Below are positions 5,919 through 12,998 of a DNA stretch of 14,643 bases, in pieces. Numbering within the stretch: the first letter of the stretch is position 1; every line of letters begins with the position of its first letter. The stretch comes from an uncultured Candidatus Melainabacteria bacterium (GTDB lineage Bacteria; Cyanobacteriota; Vampirovibrionia; Gastranaerophilales; Gastranaerophilaceae). The position numbers and the translations under genes were made by a program. Location: the NCBI GenBank assembly GCA_934754735.1, contig CAKVJE010000048.1, positions 1 through 14,643 of the forward strand. The letters are read 5' to 3'. The notes beneath the pieces were generated by a model. That model did not search any database, had not been told where the DNA came from, and was given only the letters and a program-made list of their open reading frames with translations.

Positions 5919-7985
5919 ATGAGCGAATTTTCAGGGATTAATGCATTTGGCAATTTAACAAAAATCAACTACAAAGAATTGATTGAAAAGTATGATGCTG
6001 ACAAGAATGGAGAATTATCAACAGAAGAATTTAAAACTGCGCTAAAAAAAGAAAAATTAGACCAAATTGATATCTCATCTGTTAACACTAATGGCGATGA
6101 TAAAATTGACGAAAATGAAATGGCTGTTTACGAACAAAAATACAAGATGCAAACAGCAATTAATAATATGAGCAAAGATATCACAAAAGATTTTAGCGGA
6201 ACAAAATCTCAATACATCGCTCAAGTTACTTTAGAATTGACTAACTATATTACTGAATTTTCTGAAAATTATAAAGATGATATTTCAGGCATGGCAGAAG
6301 CGTTTGAAAAAGCTTTACCTACAAAATATGCTGAAATAAAGAAAAATGTTTTAGCAAATGATCCAAGCACATTTAAATCACAAGTTTTAGACGATTTAAT
6401 TAATGGTATTAACACAACAAGTGTGGACACAAAAGGAACTAGTGAAAATGCAATTTCTGAAACAGCTCAAAAGAAAATTGGACAAGCATTAGAAACCGAA
6501 GCTAATAAATATATTAAAGCCAATCCAAAATGCACGCAAGAAGAATTGAAAGCGCATTTGGAAGCATTTATGAACCAAACAAATGCTGAAAAAATGAAAA
6601 ATGCAGCAGATACATTTACAACTAAAGCTTCAAGTTTCGGTACATATATCGATAGCGATGAATTAACTCAATTAAAAGAATACGCGAAAGACTTCTTGAC
6701 AGAAGCAGTTAACAATGGTGTTACAGTTAAACTTGGTAGCAGAAACATTGCAACAACAAATGCTATTACAACAGCTTTGAAAAGTTACACGGATGCTGCA
6801 ACTTTGAAGGCTGATATGGAAACTGCAATTGCAAGCTTGAGCACTGTATCTAAAAAAGATACAATTATTCAAGAAAACATGACAATAGATGAACTTAGCG
6901 GTAGCAACTACAAAATTGATTCGTCAAAAATAGATTTCAACGTTATTGAAGGATACACAGATGTTCAAGGTAATGGCACAATTCATGAAAGAGGCAAAGG
7001 TAAATCAGGTTCATTTGAAAAAGCAAAAGATAAAGCCAGAGAACTTCTAAATCAAGATGCATTGAAAAATCAATACATTCAACAAATAACAACAATGTTA
7101 GAATCAAAAGGCATGAAATTTGATGATATCAAAACCGAATTTGATAATATTTGGTCACAATCAATTGAAGATACTTTAAACACAGATGAAATAGTGACTG
7201 GAAGAGGCGCAAGAGGTCTATCTAAAAAAGGTCATGCTTATATCAATATAAAAAATATGGTTGATAAGTTTGATGAATTATTCCAAGCAAGTATTAAAAC
7301 AACAATGAATGCTAAAGTACAAGCAAATAAAACTGGTGAAATGTATTTGGGCGATTTAGATTTGTCCGCAATTAATGTTGAAGATGAAAAAGGAACTTTA
7401 ACAAATGCCAGAGATTTGTATTTTAGTGGCAAAACTGTAACTACTAAAAAGCATGGGGCTGATTACTATGTTAAATTAGCAGAACAAATGATTGATCAAT
7501 TAAAAACACAAATGATGACAAAAGCAAAAGCAATGTGCGCCCAAAAAGGTGTAACATTTGATGAAGGCACATTTAATAAATTCTTTAATAATGCTAAAAA
7601 ATTGGCTGTTAATTCTGCTGTATGGGGTATGACTTCTAGTGGTAAGAGCTTTGGTGGTGTAGCTGCTAGTACAGCTGGAGCAGGTGCAATAGGTGCAGCT
7701 ACTGGAGTAACAGTTGGAGCAGGTGCAGCTGTTGGAGTAACTGCAGCATCTGCTGCAGCTGGAGCAGGTACACTAGCTGCAACATCAGCTGGATTAGCTG
7801 TACTTGGTCCTGTGGGTTGGGCAGTCGGTGGCGTCACAGCTGCTTTAGTAGGAGTTGGACTTATTGGTTTCGGTCATCACTCAAAAAGCTCACTCAACAC
7901 AAGAACTCTACTTGACACATTTGCAGAAAACTTTAAACAAAATTACTCAAATTGGGTTGAAGAACAAACAAAGAAAACAGCTTAA
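5919..7985 (+). CDS. large EF-hand protein with Gly/Ala-rich C-terminal membrane segment
   Basis: A 688-residue protein of unknown function in three parts. Residues 26-37 (DADKNGELSTEE) form a canonical EF-hand calcium loop. Residues 56-67 (NTNGDDKIDENE) form a second loop with Asn in the first ligand position. About 75-570 is mostly helical and polar, likely coiled-coil or bundle. About 579-652 is a Gly/Ala/Val-rich hydrophobic stretch with glycine-zipper spacing, then a charged, helical tail ending in EEQTKKTA. No N-terminal signal peptide is visible, so either it stays inside or it leaves by a non-Sec route; a calcium-responsive membrane-inserting protein is one reading, an inner-membrane anchor another. 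ATG 5919 follows AAAGGAG (5906-5912) at 6 bases. A weak promoter candidate is GATAAT near 5880. The gene stands alone, with a terminator behind it. Confidence 0.8.
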   Translation: MSEFSGINAFGNLTKINYKELIEKYDADKNGELSTEEFKTALKKEKLDQIDISSVNTNGDDKIDENEMAVYEQKYKMQTAINNMSKDITKDFSGTKSQYIAQVTLELTNYITEFSENYKDDISGMAEAFEKALPTKYAEIKKNVLANDPSTFKSQVLDDLINGINTTSVDTKGTSENAISETAQKKIGQALETEANKYIKANPKCTQEELKAHLEAFMNQTNAEKMKNAADTFTTKASSFGTYIDSDELTQLKEYAKDFLTEAVNNGVTVKLGSRNIATTNAITTALKSYTDAATLKADMETAIASLSTVSKKDTIIQENMTIDELSGSNYKIDSSKIDFNVIEGYTDVQGNGTIHERGKGKSGSFEKAKDKARELLNQDALKNQYIQQITTMLESKGMKFDDIKTEFDNIWSQSIEDTLNTDEIVTGRGARGLSKKGHAYINIKNMVDKFDELFQASIKTTMNAKVQANKTGEMYLGDLDLSAINVEDEKGTLTNARDLYFSGKTVTTKKHGADYYVKLAEQMIDQLKTQMMTKAKAMCAQKGVTFDEGTFNKFFNNAKKLAVNSAVWGMTSSGKSFGGVAASTAGAGAIGAATGVTVGAGAAVGVTAASAAAGAGTLAATSAGLAVLGPVGWAVGGVTAALVGVGLIGFGHHSKSSLNTRTLLDTFAENFKQNYSNWVEEQTKKTA
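7692..7751 (+). repeat. tandem 30-bp coding repeat in the Gly/Ala-rich segment
   Basis: Two 30-base units, 7692-7721 and 7722-7751, encode the related decapeptides GAATGVTVGA and GAAVGVTAAS. The motif GGAGCAGGTGCA occurs at 7677-7688 and 7716-7727, and as GGAGCAGGTACA at 7761-7772. The local sequence is much richer in G and C than the rest of the gene. The pattern suggests growth of the glycine-zipper segment by slippage or unequal recombination. Confidence 0.6.
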
Positions 7986-8008
7986 AAATAGAAAATTTTT
8001 AATATACT

Positions 8009-8043
8009 AACCGGAATGAGCAAAGTTCATTCCGGTTGTTTAT
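8009..8043. terminator. bidirectional rho-independent terminator
   Basis: AACCGGAATGA (8009-8019) pairs perfectly with TCATTCCGGTT (8027-8037) around a 7-base loop. It is followed by TGTTTATTA on the plus strand, and on the minus strand by an AT-rich run including ATTAAAAATTTTC. It lies between the convergent EF-hand gene and the prenyltransferase gene and probably serves both. Confidence 0.8.
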
Positions 8044-8056
8044 TAGCGTTTACAAA

Positions 8057-9025
8057 CTAATTCATTGAAAAAACTAAACCCAAAACTAAAAATACTGTAT
8101 AATATATTGCCAAATTTCTTGATTGAAACATTCTTGTCATAAAACTAGGAGCTCCGCGCATGTCTTCCATTGGAAAATGAAACCACTTGTGTTTAGGTAT
8201 AGATTCCGGATTAGTAGTATATTCAACCATTGATTGATACAAATCCGTTGCAAGCGGTATCGTAAACCAAGTAAGCAAAACTTGCCAATCTGCAATATCT
8301 AGCAAGCATAAGAGAATTGGTGCTAAATATGCTGCAATAAGCAAATATTTTAAAACAACTAGCGAATCAAGCGGAGAATCAAAAGAGTTTGCAAGCGTAT
8401 TATGTCCTTCATTTACATCAAATTCATAATCCATTACTGTATGAATATAAAGCAAAATTACTGTTACAATTGCTGTCGGAATTGATAAAATAAAAACTTC
8501 CCAAGAATATGTTTTTGTCATTACATAATAAATTCCACCAAAAAGCGCCGGCCCGTAGGCTATCGCAATCGCTATTTCAGAAAGTTTTATTTTAGATAAA
8601 AAGGAATAAAGAATAGCAATAAATCCGCCGACCAATGCATAATATATTACTCCAACACCACATCTAAAATAAAAGAATAATCCTATAAGAGCTGCAATAA
8701 AAAGATACATGCCGGCAAGTGCCAAAATTTCTTGTTCTTTCGCTCGACCGGAAATCAAATATCTACATTTTGTTTTTTGTGTGTTTTTAAGATATTCTTT
8801 CTTATCGAAACCTACTTGCTTAATTAATGTTTTATAATCAAAATAATCGTCCAGAATATTCGCTGCCAAATGAACTAATGATACTGCGATAAGCGCGATT
8901 ATTCCATATTTAGCATTCCCTGCAACTAGAGAAGAGTATGTAAATATAACAAGCCAAGACATTATTGTCATTGGAAGCGCAAAAACTCTTGAACATTCAA
9001 ATATCGTTGATAATTTATTAAGCAT
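8057..9025 (-). CDS. UbiA-family prenyltransferase, MenA-like
   Basis: A 322-residue integral membrane protein with about eight or nine hydrophobic segments. Enzymes of this family join a polyprenyl diphosphate to an aromatic or other acceptor, using magnesium held by two Asp-rich motifs. The first is N56-x2-DDYFD (D59, D60, D63); the second is D199-YEF-D203 followed by NEGHNTLA, which resembles the MenA pattern. The substrate is uncertain: menaquinone synthesis (MenA) is the closest guess, but no other men genes are near. The gene lies 67 bases after uppP on the same strand, so it may be part of its transcript. It also has its own extended -10 six bases before the start codon and no Shine-Dalgarno sequence, suggesting a leaderless mRNA. 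Confidence 0.8.
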   Translation of the reverse strand: MLNKLSTIFECSRVFALPMTIMSWLVIFTYSSLVAGNAKYGIIALIAVSLVHLAANILDDYFDYKTLIKQVGFDKKEYLKNTQKTKCRYLISGRAKEQEILALAGMYLFIAALIGLFFYFRCGVGVIYYALVGGFIAILYSFLSKIKLSEIAIAIAYGPALFGGIYYVMTKTYSWEVFILSIPTAIVTVILLYIHTVMDYEFDVNEGHNTLANSFDSPLDSLVVLKYLLIAAYLAPILLCLLDIADWQVLLTWFTIPLATDLYQSMVEYTTNPESIPKHKWFHFPMEDMRGAPSFMTRMFQSRNLAIYYTVFLVLGLVFSMN

Positions 9026-9031
9026 AAGATG

Positions 9032-9040
9032 ATTTTAACA
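9032..9040 (-). promoter_or_regulatory. extended -10 promoter of the prenyltransferase gene (leaderless)
   Basis: On the minus strand TGTTAAAAT occupies 9040-9032; only CATCTT separates it from ATG 9025. A start of transcription 6-7 bases after the -10 would fall on the A of the start codon. No Shine-Dalgarno sequence and no clear -35 element are seen. Confidence 0.45.
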
Positions 9041-9092
9041 TAAATTTCAGCAATAAAAAACCGCTACTTAAGTAAATTAGTTTTATTTAATA

Positions 9093-9932
9093 TTAATTCA
9101 ATGTAAAGAAAACCGCAGTTACAACGCCCATAATCAAACAATAGTATCCAAAAACTCCCAATGAGAATTTTGATACAAATTGCAAAAAGTATTTGATACA
9201 AAGATAACCGACAATTCCTGAAACAATTGTGCCAATAATAATTGCAGTCCAATTATATGTAACAACTTCTGCAAAATCTAATTTAACAAGCGGATAAACC
9301 ATAGAAGCACCTAAAATTATAGGAATACTAAGCAAAAATGAATATTTTGCGGCAGTAGTTCTATCTGAACCGCTTAAAAGACCTGTTGCAATTGTTAAAC
9401 CGGAACGAGAAAATCCCGGAAGTGCTGCAAGACCTTGTGCTATTGCAATAAAAATTGAACTTTTAAGAGAAATTTCTTTTTTATCAGGGTGTTTTTTTGC
9501 CCACCATTCGCTGAATAAAAGCAAAACACCTGTACCAATCAACAATCCGCCTACAATCGAAGGTTTGAACACCAAAAACTCCGCAACTTCATTCATTGGG
9601 AATGCGATTAATACAGTAATAATTGTACCTAAAAATATATAAGCACCAATTTTAAAATCATGTGAAGAATAATCTTTATTTTTTAAGCCGCAATAAAGCG
9701 CTTTAAGAATTTGCCAAATTTCTTTTCTAAAGAATATTAATACCGCAATTAATGTACCTAAATGTAACATTATGTCAAGAAAGACTTCTTGGTTTGATTC
9801 TTGCACAATTTCAATCCCCTTAAAAACTTTATAAAAGTTTGAAGTAAAAACTAAGTGTGCAGAACTTGAAATTGGTAAAAATTCGCTCAAGCCTTGCACT
9901 ATACCCATTAAAATTGACTGTATTAAATCCAT
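9093..9932 (-). CDS. uppP: undecaprenyl-diphosphatase UppP (BacA)
   Basis: A 279-residue inner-membrane enzyme of normal family length. It removes one phosphate from undecaprenyl diphosphate so the lipid carrier can be reused for peptidoglycan and other cell-wall polymers; overexpression gives bacitracin resistance in other bacteria. Both signature motifs are present: GIVQGLSEFLPISSSAHL at 10-27 (Q13, E17 and H26, the QxxxE catalytic helix) and PGFSRSG at 172-178, with the phosphate-binding R176. Hydrophobic helices cover most of the rest. ATG 9932 follows GGGAG on the minus strand (9943-9939) at a good distance. It is divergent from the LuxR-type gene, and the prenyltransferase gene follows it. 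Confidence 0.96.
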   Translation of the reverse strand: MDLIQSILMGIVQGLSEFLPISSSAHLVFTSNFYKVFKGIEIVQESNQEVFLDIMLHLGTLIAVLIFFRKEIWQILKALYCGLKNKDYSSHDFKIGAYIFLGTIITVLIAFPMNEVAEFLVFKPSIVGGLLIGTGVLLLFSEWWAKKHPDKKEISLKSSIFIAIAQGLAALPGFSRSGLTIATGLLSGSDRTTAAKYSFLLSIPIILGASMVYPLVKLDFAEVVTYNWTAIIIGTIVSGIVGYLCIKYFLQFVSKFSLGVFGYYCLIMGVVTAVFFTLN

Positions 9933-9967
9933 TTATCTCTCCCAAAATTCGAAATTATTACTTTTTT

Positions 9968-9976
9968 ATTATACCA
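9968..9976 (-). promoter_or_regulatory. promoter of uppP
   Basis: On the minus strand TGGTATAAT (9976-9968) is an extended -10 with a perfect TATAAT hexamer, 35 bases before ATG 9932. A second TATAAT lies at 9988-9983. No good -35 element is seen for either. Confidence 0.5.
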
Positions 9977-10020
9977 AAAACCATTATAAAAGCATGGATT
10001 TTTTAAAAAAGGCCAAACGG

Positions 10021-10048
10021 CTGATAGACACTTGGATACTGTTTATAA
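10021..10048 (+). promoter_or_regulatory. possible promoter of the LuxR-type HTH gene
   Basis: CTGATA (10021-10026), a 16-base spacer ending in TGT, then TTATAA (10043-10048) give a plausible extended -10 promoter. Transcription would start near 10055, ahead of AAGGA at 10071-10075. It is divergent from the uppP promoter across about 45 bases. Confidence 0.4.
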
Positions 10049-10082
10049 GAAAATGAAAAAAGGACATTTGAAGGAATTTTAA

Positions 10083-10283
10083 ATGAGTTTACTAACAGAA
10101 CAAGAATTACGTATTTTAGAATTGGTTGCAGAGGGGTATCATAACAAACAGATTTCAGCTGAATTAAATGTTTCAATATCAGTAATTAAGTCCTGCTTAG
10201 AAGATATCTACCAAAAACTTGGAGTGCACAATAGAGTACAAGCCGTTGTGCGCGCAATTCATCTTGAAGTTTTGAAAGTTTAA
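10083..10283 (+). CDS. single-domain LuxR/GerE-type HTH regulator
   Basis: A 66-residue protein that is little more than one LuxR-type DNA-binding domain: LTEQELRILELVAEGYHNKQ, then ISAELNVSISVIKSCLEDIY and QKLGVHNRVQAVVRAI. All four helices of the domain are present, and the conserved Glu and Gly of the first helices and the KLGV segment are intact. The recognition-helix motif usually reading TVK is VIK. There is no receiver or sensor domain, so activity would be set by expression, dimerisation or a partner. Short free-standing proteins of this type occur in cyanobacteria (PedR is a recalled example). ATG 10083 follows AAGGA (10071-10075) at 7 bases. Targets are unknown; the divergent uppP and the downstream folP are the nearest candidates. 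Confidence 0.85.
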   Translation: MSLLTEQELRILELVAEGYHNKQISAELNVSISVIKSCLEDIYQKLGVHNRVQAVVRAIHLEVLKV

Positions 10284-10301
10284 CCTTTTATACCAATTTT
10301 G

Positions 10302-10310
10302 TGCTAAAAT
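10302..10310 (+). promoter_or_regulatory. extended -10 promoter of folP (leaderless)
   Basis: TGCTAAAAT (10302-10310) lies 7 bases before ATG 10318. No Shine-Dalgarno sequence and no convincing -35 are seen. Transcription would be expected to start at or next to the start codon. Confidence 0.45.
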
Positions 10311-10317
10311 TTCTTTG

Positions 10318-11436
10318 ATGAGTGATTTTGTGTTAAAAAAAGTCAGCTCTATTGAAAACGAGCTTGAGCAAATCGGTTTTGATTCCGGCTATTTAAAAAT
10401 AGCTGAGAATAAATTTAGGTATGCAAATATCAAGATTTTTGATTTAAGTGTTGCTCAAGCAAATATTTTAAAACAAACAGCCCTGATTTTTGGCGCAGAT
10501 TGCGCTGTAAACAGAAATGTTATAACCGGAAATATTGAAAAATCTGATGCAATTTTGTGTGGAAGTTATAGACAATTAGAAAAAATTGCAAACAAACTAA
10601 AATCACAGCCTTTTAGACTTGCTATTTTAGGGAAAAATATTTTAGATTTTCTTGTTCCGCAAAAAAGACAAACAAAACTTGTCGGGATTTTAAACGTAAC
10701 TCCTGATTCTTTTTCTGACGGTGGGATTTATACCGATATTAATTCTGCAAAAAAACATTTTGTAAAAATGCTTGAAGATGGCGCAAGCCTAATTGATATT
10801 GGCGCAGAAAGTACACGCCCGAATGCGCAAGCAGTTCCAGCGCAAGAGCAAATTCAAAGGTTAAAACCGATTTTAGAATTTGCGCAGAAAGAAAATTTAT
10901 CTGATAAAATCAGTATTGATACCAGAAGTTCAGGAGTCGCAGACTATGTTTTAAATTACGGAGTAAAGATTATTAATGATGTTTCCGGCTTTGATTATGA
11001 TTCACGTATGATTGATGTGATTTCAAAATATGATGCGGAAATTATTATTCAACATTCGACAGACAAAACCGAAGATTACAAAGAATATTCAAATGTTGTA
11101 GAAGAAATCTTTTTAAGTTTAAAAGAAAAAATTGAACTTGCGAATTCAAAAGATATTAACAAAATTGTCATTGACCCAGGAATAGGTTTTGGCAAAAAAA
11201 GAGAAGACAATTTCCAAATTTTGAATAAAATAGAAGAATTTTATTCTCTGAATTGTCCGATAATGGTTGGAGTTTCAAGAAAAAGTTTACTTGGAATAAA
11301 TACTTGCAATAACTTGTTAAAAGATGAATTGAGCGTCGCAATTTCATATCCGCTTGCACAAAAAGGCGTAGACTATTTGAGAGTCCATAATGTTAAGTTG
11401 CATAAAGCAATGTTAGATTTATTAAGCAATAGCTAA
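10318..11436 (+). CDS. folP: dihydropteroate synthase with N-terminal extension
   Basis: A 372-residue protein whose C-terminal 250 residues are the dihydropteroate synthase TIM barrel, which joins 6-hydroxymethyl-dihydropterin diphosphate to p-aminobenzoate in folate synthesis and is the sulfonamide target. Visible motifs are LVGILNVTPDSFSDGG (121-136), GASLIDIGAESTRP, ISIDT, INDVSGFD, VIDPGIGFGK (284-293), GVSRKSLLG (318-326) and the terminal LRVHNV. The common MHM-type motif after the fourth strand reads IIQHST. Residues 1-118 form an added domain (with AQANILKQTALIFGADCAV); similar extensions are recalled in clostridial and thermotogal enzymes. ATG 10318 is preferred to the preceding TTG 10315. 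No other folate gene is adjacent. A promoter 7 bases upstream suggests a leaderless mRNA. Confidence 0.93.
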   Translation: MSDFVLKKVSSIENELEQIGFDSGYLKIAENKFRYANIKIFDLSVAQANILKQTALIFGADCAVNRNVITGNIEKSDAILCGSYRQLEKIANKLKSQPFRLAILGKNILDFLVPQKRQTKLVGILNVTPDSFSDGGIYTDINSAKKHFVKMLEDGASLIDIGAESTRPNAQAVPAQEQIQRLKPILEFAQKENLSDKISIDTRSSGVADYVLNYGVKIINDVSGFDYDSRMIDVISKYDAEIIIQHSTDKTEDYKEYSNVVEEIFLSLKEKIELANSKDINKIVIDPGIGFGKKREDNFQILNKIEEFYSLNCPIMVGVSRKSLLGINTCNNLLKDELSVAISYPLAQKGVDYLRVHNVKLHKAMLDLLSNS

Positions 11437-11460
11437 ATAAGAAAAACTTGACAAGTATAG

Positions 11461-11466
11461 TATAAT
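11461..11466 (+). promoter_or_regulatory. -10 element of the second tolC-type gene (leaderless)
   Basis: A perfect TATAAT (11461-11466) lies 6 bases before ATG 11473, with no Shine-Dalgarno sequence. TTGACA at 11448-11453 is only 7 bases away from it, too close to act as its -35 element in the usual way, so the exact promoter is uncertain. Confidence 0.4.
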
Positions 11467-11472
11467 TAAAGT

Positions 11473-12948
11473 ATGAAAAAATTTGCGATACTAACATGCG
11501 CGTTTTTGTTTGCCGGATATAATTTAGCTTTTGCACATGCAGATGATGAGTTATTTAAAACGGTTATAATTAAAGATGGAACGAATTTATCTGTCTTAGA
11601 TTGCGTTGCAACGGCATTTAGAAACAGTCCAAAAATTAAGCGTAAAAAATATTATCTCGATATTGCTAAAAGCAATGTTGGTATCGCAAAATCTCAATAC
11701 TTTCCTGTTATTGGGGCCGGTGTTGGGTATTATAACGAAAACAATTCTAACAGCATTTATTATAATAATCATTATCGAGAACTTCCTAATATCGGAGTTT
11801 CTGTTAATAAAATGATTTGGGATTTCGGTAGAACTACAGCAAACATTCGAATGGAAGAATTTTATAAACTTGGCGCAGAATACGAATTTATGGATAGTTT
11901 GTGTTCAACTTTATTTGACGTAAAAGAAAAATATTATAAACTACTAAGAGCGCAAGCATTATTGAAAATTGCAGAAAATAATGTTGAAATTAATAAGAAT
12001 ATTTTTAAAATTTCTAAACAAGAACCGGATTTAACTACTGCGAAGATGAGTTTAAACGAAGCAGAAGTAAGACTCTTGAACGCAAAAAATAACTTTTTAA
12101 ACGCGAAGGTTGATTTAAATAATTCAATGTATCTTGATTCTCAACCGGATTATAACATAAAAAATACAAAAACTTTTGGGTTTGAGAATGATTTTTCGCT
12201 TAATTCTACAAAAGAAACGCAGAATTTTGAAGAATACAAGTTCAAATTTTCGCGTGATAAAGCTGTGCAAATGGCTTATGACAACAGTCCGGATTTACAA
12301 GTTTTAATTTCAACAAAGAATGCAATGGAGCAATCACTGATTTATATCAAGCGCGCGTACTTTCCAGAGCTATCTGCAAACGCCGGATACGGATTTAATA
12401 ATACAAACGAAGCTTCAAATAACAGTTTAAAAGTTGGAGTTAATCTCAGCTCATCAGTCAATCTCATGGAATTAAAGCATTCAATCAAAGGTGCTGACGC
12501 GCAAGTAAAACTTGCAGACAATGAAATTACACTCTTTAAAAAAGATTTATATTTTGAAGTTAAGCGGGCTTTCAATAATTATGATAAGTCAAGTCGCCAA
12601 ATACCTGTAGCTCAACTGGAAGCAAAACAAGCTTCAGCAAATTATAAGCTTGTAGAAGCTAAGTACAAAGCAGGAGAATTGAACTATATTGCATTACAAA
12701 ACGCAAGAAAAGATTATATTAAAGCAGTTCAATGCTACGTAGAAAGCCTTTATAATTATAATATAGCTCTAATTCAGGTTGAAATGGCAATGCATTATCA
12801 TTTGGTTGATATCCACCACAAAACTGAACATGCTATGTGCTATCATTCAGAAGAATTGATAAATCATCTAAATGAAGTTTTAGGCTGCGACGAAAAAGAA
12901 GTAAAACGTTTTAGACGTAAAAATAATAAAATTGATGAAGATTTATAA
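11473..12948 (+). CDS. TolC-family outer-membrane protein with His-rich tail
   Basis: A 491-residue secreted protein with a clear signal peptide (KKFAILTCAFLFAGYNLAFA, about 2-21). It has the two related halves of the TolC family: LDCVATAFRNSPKI...FPVIGAGVGYYNENN and KAVQMAYDNSPDL...FPELSANAGYGFNN. The EAKYKAGELNYIALQNARKD segment near 395-415 is the usual family motif before the last helix. It should form a trimeric outer-membrane export channel. Its C-terminal tail is unusual: His at 441, 443, 448, 449, 453, 458 and 465 plus Cys 456 and 472, then a basic end. This could bind metal in the periplasm. It starts 36 bases after folP, and the secreted protein gene follows 50 bases later, possibly as a functional pair. 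No pump or adaptor gene is next to it. Confidence 0.88.
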   Translation: MKKFAILTCAFLFAGYNLAFAHADDELFKTVIIKDGTNLSVLDCVATAFRNSPKIKRKKYYLDIAKSNVGIAKSQYFPVIGAGVGYYNENNSNSIYYNNHYRELPNIGVSVNKMIWDFGRTTANIRMEEFYKLGAEYEFMDSLCSTLFDVKEKYYKLLRAQALLKIAENNVEINKNIFKISKQEPDLTTAKMSLNEAEVRLLNAKNNFLNAKVDLNNSMYLDSQPDYNIKNTKTFGFENDFSLNSTKETQNFEEYKFKFSRDKAVQMAYDNSPDLQVLISTKNAMEQSLIYIKRAYFPELSANAGYGFNNTNEASNNSLKVGVNLSSSVNLMELKHSIKGADAQVKLADNEITLFKKDLYFEVKRAFNNYDKSSRQIPVAQLEAKQASANYKLVEAKYKAGELNYIALQNARKDYIKAVQCYVESLYNYNIALIQVEMAMHYHLVDIHHKTEHAMCYHSEELINHLNEVLGCDEKEVKRFRRKNNKIDEDL

Positions 12949-12982
12949 TCTCCTTCTAAGACTAGCAGATTAAGATTTTTCT

Positions 12983-12991
12983 TGGTAAAAT
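12983..12991 (+). promoter_or_regulatory. extended -10 promoter of the secreted protein gene (leaderless)
   Basis: TGGTAAAAT (12983-12991) lies 7 bases before ATG 12999, and no Shine-Dalgarno sequence is present. The element matches those before folP and the prenyltransferase gene. Confidence 0.45.
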
Positions 12992-12998
12992 AATTTCA

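Noticed and set aside
7496..7837. Minus-strand Pro/Ala-rich ORF of 113 codons
   Set aside because: It mirrors the Gly/Ala-rich coding repeats of the EF-hand gene; low-complexity shadow.
11448..11466. TTGACA plus TATAAT as a complete promoter
   Set aside because: Only 7 bases separate the two elements, so they cannot act together as a normal -35/-10 pair; only the -10 is kept.
12949..12998. Hairpin terminator after the second tolC-type gene
   Set aside because: TCTAAGACT and AGATTAAGA pair poorly; the T-run after them is better explained as part of the next promoter region.
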